From NCBI GenBank assembly GCA_037176905.1, contig JBBBWG010001070.1:8097-33708 (forward strand): a stretch of DNA of 25,612 nucleotides. Direction: 5' to 3'. Position numbers and translations under genes: made by a program. The notes under the pieces were generated by a model. It ran no database searches. It was not told the DNA's origin and was given only the letters and a program-made list of their open reading frames with translations. Shown here in pieces: positions 9,161 through 20,900 of the stretch. The stretch comes from Azolla pinnata (lineage: Eukaryota; Streptophyta; Polypodiopsida; Salviniales; Salviniaceae). The stretch's first letter is position 1. Every line of letters begins with the position of its first letter.

Positions 9161-9826
9161 TACATACATACGCAAGTACGCACGGACACACATACGCACA
9201 TGCACACATGCACACATACATAAATACGTACACATACATATACATACACACATGCATACACACATGTACAGTTGTACGCATACATGCATACATATACATA
9301 CACACATGCATACACACATGTACACTTGTACGCAGACATGCATACGTGTACACACACACATGCATACATACATGTACACTTGTACGCAAACATGAACATA
9401 CGTGTACACACACACATTATACATGCATGCATACATGCACGAATGCACACATACATGCACACATACATACGCACGCATGCATGCATACACGCCCGAACAC
9501 ATACATACATGCACACACATGCATGCATGCATGCATACATACATACGTACGCACACACATGCATACACACATGCATACATGCATACATACATACATACAT
9601 ACACACATGCACATACATACATACATACATACATATACACATGCATACATACATACATGCACACACACATGTATGCACACACATACATACATACATACAT
9701 ATACACATGCATACATACATACATGCACACACACATGTATGCACACACACATGTATGCACACACACACATACATACATACATACATATGCACACATACAT
9801 ACATACATACATACATACATACATAC
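9161..9826. repeat. Alternating purine-pyrimidine tract, CATA/CACA type
   Basis: About 665 bp of acat, acac, gcat and tgta steps run in the opposite orientation to the 6856-7414 tract. Two higher-order repeats are visible. acatgtacasttgtacgca (s = g or c) recurs at 9262, 9316 and 9370, exactly 54 bp apart. A block starting acatatacacatgcatac recurs at 9631 and 9697, 66 bp apart. His/Thr/Tyr-rich and Cys/Val/Met-rich open frames in all six frames are artefacts. Confidence 0.95.
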
Positions 9827-9847
9827 GTTCTGTGTAGAAGAAAAGAA

Positions 9848-9853
9848 CACGTG
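9848..9853. promoter_or_regulatory. G-box core CACGTG upstream of the hydrolase gene
   Basis: CACGTG sits in the context aacacgtgct, 22 bp after the end of the alternating tract and about 660 bp before the ATG at 10511. bZIP and bHLH factors bind such palindromes. Whether this one is used is unknown. Confidence 0.35.
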
Positions 9854-9872
9854 CTCTGTGTGTCGCCATAGC

Positions 9873-10287
9873 CTCTTCTTCTTCTTCCTTCTTCTTCTTC
9901 TTCTTCTTCTTCTTCCTTCGTCTTCTTCCTCCTCCTTCTTCTTCTTCTCTGTCTGTCTCTGTCTGTCTCCCGACACTCAGAGACGCCATAGCCCAAGCTT
10001 TGTAGGCCCAAATCGTGAAGTGGGTCCTTCTCCATCTCCGGCATCGCCATCGCCAATCGCCAGTATCATCATCATCATCATCTTCTTCTTCTTCTTCTTT
10101 CTTCCTCTCCCGCTCTTTCTCTGCATCTCCTTCTGCGCGAGGTCCATCCATTCTCGAAGCCCTTGCAGTGCCCTCACAGATCCCCTCTCCCATGTCGCTG
10201 CAGACCCTTCATCTGTGGCGCCTGTTCTTCTTCTCTTTCACAGCCCTCACGTAGATACTCCCCCTTGTCGGAAGGAAACGGATTTCG

Positions 10288-10338
<51 letters not shown>

Positions 10339-10353
10339 CGATCGATCGATCGA
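9873..10353 (+). repeat. Pyrimidine-rich 5' region: TTC, TCA, CT and CGAT microsatellites
   Basis: TTC/CTT repeats lie at about 9873-9948 and TCA/TTC repeats at about 10063-10105. A (CT)n run at 10291-10334 passes directly into a self-complementary CGAT run at 10335-10353. The pyrimidine strand is the sense strand of the hydrolase gene at 10511, which fits a plant promoter or 5' UTR with CT tracts. No TATA box is evident. Long frames that run through here into 10514 are not coding. Confidence 0.8.
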
Positions 10354-10510
10354 GTCTCTGCATTCCGAGAGATGATCCAAGTGGCGGCGACTCCATCCTC
10401 TTCATCTCTGCAGTCCCCATAGCCTCAACGCTCTCTCTTCCAGAAACGTCCTCCTTCCCATTTTTTTTCCTGCCAAACAAGGACCTTTTTTTCTATATCT
10501 CGATTGTTTC

Positions 10511-13500
10511 ATGACCTCCATGGAACCTGTGTACGCCCACGCGTCTTCCTCGACTGCTCTGAGAAGCGTCCTCCGAGCTCGATATGCATCGCGAATGATC
10601 GAAGTCGTCAAGTTCACCTTCCAATCCGTGTTCGTTTGGATAGTGTTCATTTGTCGATTGAGGAACATCAGGGTTTCTCCTTCTGCTTCTTTTCCAACCT
10701 TCATATGTATCGAAGAAGAAGAGGAAGAGAAGAAAAGATGGATCAGATCCTCTGCTTTTGATTGTTCTCAGAGAAGGCGATTAGCTCATAGTGTGAGATT
10801 GAAGAAGGGAGTGGACGAGGGATTATGTATTTGGCAAACACAGCTCGTGCTCAACCCTAGGAAGCAGATACTCTTCACCCAATCTTGGATCCCTGCAAAT
10901 GGTGCTGAGATGAAGTAAGATTCTTTCTGCCCATTTTCCTTCATTCGTTGCTTGTGGCTCAACTACTATGCTATTTGTACGTGTTTAAGCGTGGAAATTA
11001 TATGACCAGCAGACTAGTCTAGAACAACGATGATGAGAACCTCTTTGTGGATACCTGTGACTATGATAAGGATCATGTGATCTATTATGATACGAGAAGA
11101 ATGGTAATTTTGTGATAGTGACGGAGATCTTGGACTCGGTGATAATTGACGAGTTTTCTTATTATGCATGTGGTAGTGATGGAGGGGAAACGACGTGTAA
11201 CGGACGATTCAGGGAGGAAGATTTCTCGCTTGTTATTTTTGTGATGGTGATGAAGAACATAGGATGCAGGGGATTTCTCTTGCAATCCTTGTGATATTAA
11301 AGAATAACATAGGAATTGCGAGATGTATTTGAGAAAGAATGCATACTTCACTTGTTACGTTGCTGATGGCGACAGAAGAACATAGCATGTATCACTGAAT
11401 AATGGCAAATTCCACTTGTTATGTTTGTGATAGTGATGCACAGGAGCCAATGGCGAGTTCTCCTGTTAGATTTGTGATCGTGATGAAGAGGGTTGTGTGT
11501 GTAAAGGGTTTTCTAAATTCTGTATTGTCTCAAACAGAATGAAGATTTGCCTTAGCGAGGAAGCATCTTCATTAGCGATGCCTTAAGAAGAAATGATTCC
11601 TTATCTCCTGCAATGATGAATACTAAGTCGCTTCTAATTTCTCGAGAAGGACATGGCCTTCTCTTGCTGCATATGTGCTTAATGTTCAAGGATTTGCAAT
11701 GGCTTTGAGAAAGATGGCTCCTTTTCTTCTGCTGTGCATGTGATAGCGATGAAATAGCCCGGCGCTTGTAACTGCTTGAGAAGAATAGTGGCCTTCTCTT
11801 CCTATGTATATCCTTAATTAGATCAGACAAAATAAATCTGGTACAGTTCAGGATGTTAGATGGTCACTTTGTGCTCTTGTATTTATATTTAAAGTGCTAT
11901 GCTCTTGACGAAGTTTGTGTTTTCTTGTGCAGAGGGGTGCTGTTACTATTACACGGACTCAACGAGCATAGGTATCTGCATTCCTCTACTTTTAATGTCC
12001 TTATACACTTTCAGCATTCCGTTCCTTGGAAAATACTAACGATGACTAGTTTGCCTTAGTCTCGATTAATGTTGGGAAGAGTTGATCGGCTATGCCTTTC
12101 TTCTCGCTCTCCTTTTCTTCAATGTGCTCTTGGGTCTATGTGAATCCCATGTCTCTAGCAGTTTGTTTTTATCTCTGGGACAAAGGTTGAAGCCCGAAAG
12201 CTCTAGATTGTCCAAATTTAGTGTTTCCCTTAGTGAGGGTTTCCCATCTCCAATGATGGATTTTCACACAGTTTCTTGTTTGCTGTGCTGTGATGTAAAC
12301 AGCGGAAGGTATGCTCAATTTGCAGCGCAGCTGAATTCGCAAGGCTATGGGGTCTATGCAATGGACTGGATTGGTAAGTTCCCCCTTCTCAACTTCCATG
12401 TGAGTTTCTAGCTTCTGATTTCTCAGCTGCAACCTATGGATTATCACTGATGCTTCATAGGTAACTACCACTTTAAACAAACACAGACTTCGTCATTTCG
12501 GTTCTACTTATCTAACGAGAGTCTGGGGTAGTTACAACCAAAAAATTACTCAGGGTTCTTTATGTATGCCTTTTCTCTTTGGTTTCGAGTACAGGTCATG
12601 GAGGGAGTGATGGCTTACACGGGTATGTACCTTCGCTTGACCATGTTGTTGCTGACACGATAGCCTTTCTTCGGTGGGTAGCTGATAAGCATACTGGCAA
12701 ACCATGTTTCCTCTTCGGGCATTCCACTGGTGGAGCAATAGCCTTGAAGGTCTTAAGGATTGTTTGTGTACATATATGGGTGTGCTAGTTACAAGTTGCG
12801 TCGTGGTTTGTCATTGTTTGTTTGTTTGTTGTTTTCCCAAACCCTTATCATCTATCTGCACTTGTGTCTTCAAGATTGCTGATTGCTGTGTGAAAAGTAA
12901 CATACATGCCAGGCATTTAACTTGATTTGATGCCCCATGCGTATGCAATATTAATGAAATCTAAGCAATGCAGTATTGAAAACACAATACTCGGTCATTG
13001 TTTGGTTTTTGTTACCAAGCCACTCAATCCTTCTATCTGCATTTGTGTCTTCAAGGTTCCAGGCATTTAACTTGATTTGACGCTCATGCATATGCACTAT
13101 TAGTAAAAATCTAAGTACTATATATAGTATTGAAAACACTCAATTCAAGTTCGGGCAAATCTAAAAAGCTTAAATAAAACCAAAGGGAGGTAGAACCCAA
13201 CTGATAATGGTATTTCATGCAAAACTCGCCCATTATCCATATATTCTCACCACTAAAACTAGAGGTAGCTTCCTCTTAGGACTAGTACAATATCTCTAGT
13301 ATCATTGGCTTTCTTAGAGAAAACGAGATCCGAAGATTTGTGTCTAGGTATGTGTGAGAGAGAAACAAAGTGTGATAACACAGTTTACTTGTATACCTTT
13401 TGGTTCAATCTATACGATAATTTAACCTTTTGACTAGTATCCTATGTTTGACCATCTTTCGACAGGAACTTATCGATGTTCAGTACTTGACTCATCTAGC

Positions 13501-14819
13501 AAAAGAAAGTGAATTGGCATGGATAAGATTTCTTTACATTTGGCAAATGGACTTTCTAGCCAAATGTCCCTTGGTTTTTTATAAGTATTGCATATCAAAG
13601 ATAAAAAGTCGATGAAAAACATAAGGTGATGCTAAAAGCCTGAAGGAGTTAGCTTGTAAGGTCTTCCATTAGTGTCTACCACCTCCTTAATTTCTTTTCT
13701 TGCTAGATTGGCCTACCTAAATCAAGAAATAAAGAAATCTAAAGCAAAACAAAAATAGAATCCAGTAACTTGGAAGTTGTAGGAAAACAAAGAAATTCCT
13801 GGCGAGATCCCAGATAAACAAAAACTAATGCTGTTGTCTAAATATGTGTGAATGCAACAATTTCTGCTTGTCATTGTTTGGTTTTTCATCGTAGATCTCT
13901 TATGTTTATCTATTGATGTGTAGGCAGCATCAAATGCCGCGGTAAAACCAATCCTGAAAGGTGTAATCTTGACGTCTCCAGCATTACGTGTTCGACCAAC
14001 ACATCAGATATTTAAAGTGAGCATCCCTTACATGAATCTACAGTAGATATGCTGAGTAATAGGAATTGATGCAGAGAAGTGGTTTTTAAAGCTTCTTTTC
14101 CTGAATGTAATCTACATAACGAAAGAGTGAGGGGGATGAAAAGGGTGAGTTCTATCCTATGGGAAGAAAGTCCCCATACAAGGACTGTATGGTGTAGGGG
14201 AAGCTTTCCACATTTAATGTACAGAGAAATCTTTCCCGTTGAAATGGTCTATGTGAACAAGTTTGAGTGCCGCAAATTTATTTTCTACAGATGATTCCAA
14301 CATGCATGCATGTATGTATGTGAACCGAGTGAAATACTACGCAAACAAAATAATATGAATCCAATGGGTTGAACAAATGAAGTGTTTTTTCTGTGATAAC
14401 AGGTCATTGCACCCGTCTTTTCATTTCTGCTCCCAACCTATCAATTTAAAGGTGCGAACAAAAGAGGTATACCTGTGTCAAGAGATCCCCAACAGCTCAT
14501 TGCCAAATATAGCGATCCTTTAGTGTATACAGGACCCATCCGTATTCGGACAGGATCAGAGATTCTTCGCATAACATCCTACCTTCAAAGAAACCTGAAA
14601 AGGATAACTGTTCCTTTCCTGGTAATGCATGGTACAGAAGATCGGGTTACTGATCCGTTGGCATCTCGAGATCTTTATGAATATGCAGCCTCGAAGCACA
14701 AGAGCTTGAAACTCTACGATGGGTATCTACATGATTTGCTCTTTGAACCGGAATGGGCAGAGATTGCAGGAGACATTATAAAGTGGATGGATCATATGTA
14801 TGAAATTACCATTACATAA
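10511..14819 (+). CDS. Monoacylglycerol-lipase-like alpha/beta hydrolase, membrane-anchored, six exons
   Basis: Exons are 10511-10914, 11933-11971, 12303-12373, 12595-12749, 13924-14016 and 14403-14819, all GT-AG and in frame, giving 392 aa. The family hydrolyses monoacylglycerols and related esters; caffeoyl-shikimate esterase is a relative. The Ser hydrolase triad is visible: S215 in GHSTGG (213-218), D334 in HGTEDR and H364 in YLHDLLFEPE. The HGLNEHSGRY loop (142-151) and YAMDWIGHGGSDG (166-178) are family hallmarks. Residues 1-28 are Arg/Ser-rich. A hydrophobic helix at about 30-48 would anchor the protein, with a Glu run at 68-73 behind it. This N-terminal extension resembles the Arabidopsis MAGL2/MAGL4 group. 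Codons split by introns (K135, S148, G172) restore consensus residues, which supports the model. The second ATG, four codons in, is an alternative start. The true substrate cannot be told from the sequence. Confidence 0.94.
10915..11932 (+). repeat. Hydrolase intron 1 with degenerate TGTGATAGTGATG repeats
   Basis: The 1018-bp intron has donor AA|GTAAGA and acceptor GTGCAG. Variants of tgtgatagtgatga recur at 11111, 11171, 11240, 11290, 11361, 11426 and 11473, with spacings of 47 to 71 bp. Several are preceded by cttgttat and followed by gaacata. A second set of looser repeats (gagaag..ggccttctctt) lies at about 11640-11800. No coding potential is seen. Confidence 0.7.
11972..12302 (+). other. 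Hydrolase intron 2
   Basis: This 331-bp GT-AG intron interrupts the Ser148 codon of the HGLNEHSGRY loop. Nothing else is recognised in it. Confidence 0.85.
12750..13923 (+). repeat. Hydrolase intron 4 containing a tandem duplication
   Basis: The 1174-bp intron has an unusual donor (AAG|GTCTTA) but restores LK|AASNAA. Segment 12811-12985 is duplicated at 12995-13139. Both copies run from tcattgtttg through tatctgca(c/t)ttgtgtcttcaag and ggcatttaacttgatttga to agtattgaaaacac. The second copy lacks about 30 bases. A third fragment (tcattgtttggtttttc) lies near 13870. The rest of the intron shows nothing. Confidence 0.8.
14017..14402 (+). other. Hydrolase intron 5
   Basis: This 386-bp intron has donor AAA|GTGAGC and acceptor ATAACAG. 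It carries a very short catgcatgcatgtatgtatg run near 14301. Its open frame (14079-14294) shows no homology features. Confidence 0.8.
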
Positions 14820-14876
14820 GTCCTTGTAAGTAACCCAGGTCAAAGCTAAACATGCCCATGTGATTCATCGAAGATT

Positions 14877-14882
14877 AATAAA
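14877..14882 (+). terminator. Candidate polyadenylation signal of the hydrolase gene
   Basis: An AATAAA hexamer lies 58 bp after the TAA stop at 14819. This is a usual distance for a plant near-upstream element. The cleavage site is not determined. Confidence 0.45.
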
Positions 14883-17800
14883 TCGCGCAGCAAGTTGTTG
14901 GTCACTGTGAATTTGAAGAATTCAAGCAGGTTTATCTTGATGGATCAAATAAAGGTCTGGGAATTCGAGGACTTTGAGCCTTTCCTGTTGAGGCTCTTTT
15001 TACCAAAATGGCCCCTTCCAAGTAAGTTATCTTCTCCATAAATCGGAGGATTGCTGAACCTTGTAATCAAGTATACATGGACTTGTCTATAAACATACGC
15101 ACCTACATACGTATGTATTCGTATATACTATCCATTTTTTTGGCATGGCAAAACATGGCAAGTGTATAGGATGGATTCTACACTGGGTTGGTTTTAGTCA
15201 TGTTTCTGGAGGAATCAGTATCCATCATTGTACAGCATATGGACTTCCTAGGGAGAGGAAATAGCTAACGGTTCCTCTGTATCTTCAAATGCCATGCTGC
15301 AATGGTGTTTGCCATGGGCAGTAATTGGTCTTCTTGGAAAATATTTCCTGTGCTTTGTAAAATGGCTCTGCCTATATATATCTATATCTATCTGTATATG
15401 TATTTGTTTCCATTTTCTCCAGTTCACATTTCTTTATCTTGAGAGTTATGGTTGTGGTTTTGTCAGTAATTGTGTCGTCTCTGATATGAAGACATTTTGG
15501 GAGATTTGGTATCCTTTCCATACCATGGCAAGAACAACTGCTGGTCTAGTATTGCAATGGGTTTGGATTGATTCTTGTTAATGATGATCATGGTGGTGTA
15601 GAAAGAGAAGGAACTAGCACAATAAAACTGAAAACAAACTGTATGATTAATTGAAGTAATGGAGAAAGGCAGAGTCTCTACATGCATAGCTTTGAGAATG
15701 GCATCATAATCAATATAATTGTCGTATTGTTTGACTTTGTCATTACATTTTAGTTGTAGAATGTCAGTGGTTGTCTCTCCAAGGTTGTTATTACGTGTAA
15801 AAAGCGATCACAAAGCATTGAATGACTAAACAAAATTTCATATTTGTGCATATGTTTTTTATCCTAAAAAATATGTTATCATATATAGGTAATGGTTTTC
15901 AACCGACAAAAATGCAGTTTGTTCAATTTTTGCTCTACTCTTTGAAAGGTGTTCTTACTGAATCAAAATGCTCAATTCCTTATCAATAACTTTGGCCGAC
16001 AACACAATAAGATAAAGTATATACACTAACTAATATTTTTTAGATATTCAAGTTTTCTTGATTCTGTGCAATTAAACAATAGTTTTGTGATCTTACACAA
16101 ACATTTGGTCCAAGTTTCGGTGCGAGTTCTAATCTGAGTTTTTGTTTATGTGTGTGATGTCTATTCTAATTGATCCATAAAATTCTCTTCAAATTTTATC
16201 AAAATCCTCCTCTCTTTTAATCTTAAGACATGAATCTATTGCTTTCTTTTGTGCCTGAAGATTTCATCGGTCAACAAAGAATACATTTTATTGATAAGTA
16301 TCTGAGCGACTGACCTTTCATATAAAATTGTGAATGATTATCGTAACGCACAATTCATTGTGAAATTTTCGAGACACATGCTTGAGACCTTTAGAATCTT
16401 TAGGTTAATAATCGAATTGAGTGCACAAATTAAAACGTTAAGATGATACCATCATTAGTTAATAAACTATCAAGTGAATAAGCATATTGGTTTTCTTACA
16501 TATGATTCAGGTTTACTTATAATGATTCAATCCATTTGTCTAGGTGATACCCTTACTCTTTGTAAACACAAGATATCATTCTCCTTGAATAACACTCCAA
16601 ACATCCAAAGGTCTTAGAATAATCTTGTTGTTGAGGATCATCTATCACAACTAATGCAGATTTGGGCAAAAGTTATTGATCATTTGCTTCATGTTTAAGC
16701 CGCATACCTGATTGATATCATCAGAAGAAATAATCTAGAAAATAAAAGAGAATGTTTTTCTGACAGAGTGTCTTACTTTCTCTCCTCTGAATATGTTCAT
16801 GTCATGTCACAAACAACTAGGAAGACGATCATGTTTATGAAAAGCTTCGTTTCCTGTTTGTATACAACATGAATATACAGCATGAACGGAGGATAGAGAA
16901 TAAACAGACATTGGTTGCAACAAAAGATTTGTTTTGGTAGTTAATCTTCTATCTATGTAGTTTTTGAGAACAAAAAGGTCTAATCATTACCAATCCTGAA
17001 TCATAGTCACGAGGAAATATATGCACTTTGATGATGATAATTGAGATTTAAACAGTTTAATACAAGGTCCATGAAAAGGTTGTCATCAGCTCGAGATCTA
17101 GATGTAATCATCAGAGTGGATAACAGTTATACCATTTCCTTGCAGTCATTTCAAATACCTTTACTCGTTCGACAAAAAACATATTCACACAAGGTGTATG
17201 TTTTGCTTATGAATGGAAAGTTCATGTTCTATATTATATATTCGATGAAAGATGATGTAGTTACCTGGTGTTTGCCAGCAAATACGAGATTACCTTGAGC
17301 TGACATTGCAATCATCATCAGCTCCACATACCTTGTGTTCCGTGTGCCCAGAACTTGGAAGGAACTAGCTGTGTGATAGGAAAGAATCCATGCATCATGA
17401 TACCATCATGCATGCCAAAATTTTGATGCTTCTTCAAAAGGGAAACAAGTTCTGTGTACTCATCTATGCATATACTTATGATAAATAAAGAATTACTATT
17501 CATTATGACTATTTGTCACGCTTGGTATGGTTTGAAGCTCAATCTGGATATAAACAAATAGATACTGCATATATAAATACATTGTGTTTGTATAATACAT
17601 AATATAGCAGATGGGAAACCTTAGAAGAGGTGGAAAGCCACGAAGAATACTACAAGCTAGGAACCAAGACGTCTACTATACTCCAACAAACTACTGATAC
17701 AAAACACGGTTTCCATGTTTTGAGTGAGGAGAATTCGAATTTTGCTCTCTATGGTTTGCTCAAAATGCTCGAGGAGCTGGAAACTGAAGGATGGCATGTT

Positions 17801-17938
17801 TTGTGCCTTTCGTTTCTTTCATTCTGAAATATCTCTTCAGATATGTAGCTTCAAAGAATATATGGCATTTTCCACACTAATATTATCTCACAATTTTAAT
17901 GTTCACACGAAGAGTCACATACCCTGCGAACTGTGTCT
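14883..17938. other. Intergenic, convergent 3' ends of the hydrolase and CLC-e genes
   Basis: The 3.1 kb of AT-rich DNA has only short open frames (for example 15294-15581, 17041-17298 and 17630-17827). None contains a recognisable domain, and their flanks lack convincing splice partners. It presumably holds both 3' UTRs. I see no RNA gene and no transposon termini. Confidence 0.6.
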
Positions 17939-20900
17939 TTATGATTGACCCTGAATTTCCCTGTCACTGACTGTTCCTGACACGGGGATTCTCTCTAATA
18001 ATCTCCTTGTGGCCTCCGCCCTGAAAAATAAAAGTTTTAGTTCTTCCACCACTTTCTTTTAATTCGTTAAATGATACCCAATTGTAAATATTCACCTGCA
18101 AGCTAATTGAATACATTCTCTATCAAGAATGCCTTCCACAACTTTGACATTTTCTTTCACGTACTGTTCACGTGAAACAACAGGAAGTTGCCTCAACCCT
18201 CGACCGGACATTAATCGCCACGCGATCTTTAAGCTCATATCTGGATAAACAGTGATTACTGGAAAACGTGCATCTTCATTTACCCACGAATTGCATATCT
18301 CGGAGATGGTCAACTTCCTTTCCTAGTGTCTCAAAACAAAAACAGAAACTTTAATCAGCTCAAACCATTGAAATATCTAACACAAAGACAAGTTCTTTTT
18401 TATCTCTATAACACATCTAAGCTAATTGCAATAAGCTCTTCAAATTGAGATATTCGTTCATGCAAAAATGAGTAGGTTGCCCTCATAGAGATATTCTTTC
18501 TTGCAAAAAGAGGTAAGTTGCCATCATAGAGACATTCTTTCATGCAAAAAAGGGTAAATCTTTGCTGTTTCCTTGAAGAATTATGCTCTACCACTTGGAG
18601 GGGGGGTGGCAGGATGAAAACTAATTGAATTGTTATTCAGTAGGGCTGGTTCGGAATTCCTGCAAACTAATGTAATGTAATTTACAAAGTCTTCCATATC
18701 CCACTGGACAAAATTTACACCTCTGCATGATGCAGAAAAGACAGACGAATTATACAACAGTGATAAGAGAGAAAATATGAAGCATTTTACAGTACCATAT
18801 AAAGGCACAACTAACCTTTTCATCTGCATCCCGAAAGAACAGAGTAGCTTCTTGTTGAATGTCAGACAATGTTACCAATCCTTCTAAAATGTTAGTATCA
18901 TGCACAAGAAAAGCGCACCATTCCTTCCTAGCTAACATGATACTGAGTGTTTCCTGTATGCTCATGCTTGCGGTTACAGCAACAAAGTTTGTCCTCATTG
19001 CATCTGCAACCATAATCTCTTCAAGTAATTTATCCTCGTCAGGGTGGTTATTTGCCACACACAACGAATTATCAATTGCACACAAGCCTTCAGTCATCTG
19101 CATGCTTTCTCTAGCATCCACTAGGCCATCACTATATTTTCTGTCAATTGGAGAAGAATCATTGGGTTTAGGAGTCTCAACTCTAGATATCTTTCCTACC
19201 TGTCTCAACTCATCTTCTTTGTACATGTTCTTCTGTTGTTTCTTATTCCTAGCCAAAGTAGATGCAACCCATGATGACACCCCCACCGCTGCCATTAAAG
19301 GAAGAATGATACGATAATCCCTAGTCAGCTCAAAAAGAAGAAGAACCGATGTCAACGGAACCTGGCAAACACCAGCAAGGGTAGCAGCCATGCCAACCTA
19401 TAGAACACAATATTTCAACATAATTAATCACAAGCCATCAGAACTTGAAACCTGGTCTATATGCGTAATCATTCATGAAACGATAGCTATTATTCAGCAA
19501 GAAACGAGGAAATCTTTAAAAAGTTTTTAAGAGAGAAATCCCATGGCTTTATTTAATTCCTCAAATGCCCTTAGTTTGGTGAGCATGTGAAAGAGCAATA
19601 ATGTGCTGATTGATAGACCACAAATTCAACTCCTGTTCTTTGCCTCCCGTTTGAGAGATGATGATAAGTAACTTATCTAAAAAAGACAATTCGGGGATAT
19701 TCACAGGTTTTCTTAAAGTTAAAATATGAGAGATAAGAGAAACACACCAATGCATATGCTTGAGGAAGAGCAACTTTCAATGCATCCAGGTGATACATAG
19801 GATCAGCATGGGTCACAATGTAACCTGCTAGATCTCCATATGCCGAACCTAGTGCTGCCCCAATAAACAATGATGGGGCATAGAAACCACCTACAAGACC
19901 TGAGCCTCGGCAAATAGAAGTTGCAATAATTTTTGCACCAACCAGCTGTAGTAGAAGTATTGCAGGAGGCCCTCTTTGAAATAGACGCAATTCTAACAAA
20001 ATATCGACATTTTCAAACCCCCAGTAGAGAACTTCTGGATATGACAATGCAATTAGACCCACACTAATGCCACCAATTGAAGGCAAGATAGCATCAGGAA
20101 TGCCTGTGATTGTTTTGAACTTCTGGAACAAGTCAGTCGAAAAGTTAGAGCATTTAGTGAGCCCAACTGAGACCAGCCCACTTAAAGCACCCAAGACCAG
20201 ATAAAGAGGAAGTTCTGCATTTTATTACAAAGAATTTAGCATGATGTCAAAGGGTTCACTTTAATATTACTTAGCACTAGTTATACCAACTTGCTAGCAC
20301 TATCATTATAATACCATGCAATTAATAGATGGTTTTCAAGCATGGCCGTTGAGTTGTTTGCTTATTTTTCAGTTGATACCAAGAATTGAACAGAGGATCT
20401 AGATACCTAACCTTTATTATAATTCTCGGAGATTATCATGCATGTTGGTCAAATAATACCTCAACATCTTAGATTCCGTCATCTACTTTGGCATATGAAG
20501 ACTCAAAAGGTTCATAAGCACTACTCTAATCTAAACACAAATCCTTCCCTATTCTTCACGGACTATGATCATCAAACTGATAGTCTATGCTTTTTATGAT
20601 TCCTGTTATGAATATTTTTACTTGGCTAAAGGTTGAAACTTTACAAATAGATGAAATAAATGAAGCCCATAAATTATTTATACCCTTCAAGTGATGAGTG
20701 TGATTTTTTGAATCATAAAGATCTTGAATAAGCAGAATTTACATTCTTGGACAAAAATTTGACGAACTGTGATTCTATTCCTTAAAAGGACAATTTCGTA
20801 TATATGTTAATATATATCATATTGCCACTTCTATCCAGCACATGTATGATTTGATTCTTAGGAAATCAGTTTGGAACTTAAAAAGTCTGTAAGCCGGAAA

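Noticed and set aside
9402..10514. 370-aa open frame running across microsatellites into the hydrolase start
   Set aside because: It joins the CATA tract, TTC and CT repeats and is in another frame than the hydrolase exon, with no recognisable domain.
18581..18829. Alternative C-terminal frame after CLC-e exon 5
   Set aside because: It is read-through into intron 5. Splicing at 18816 to 18322 restores the second CBS domain and the known family C-terminus.
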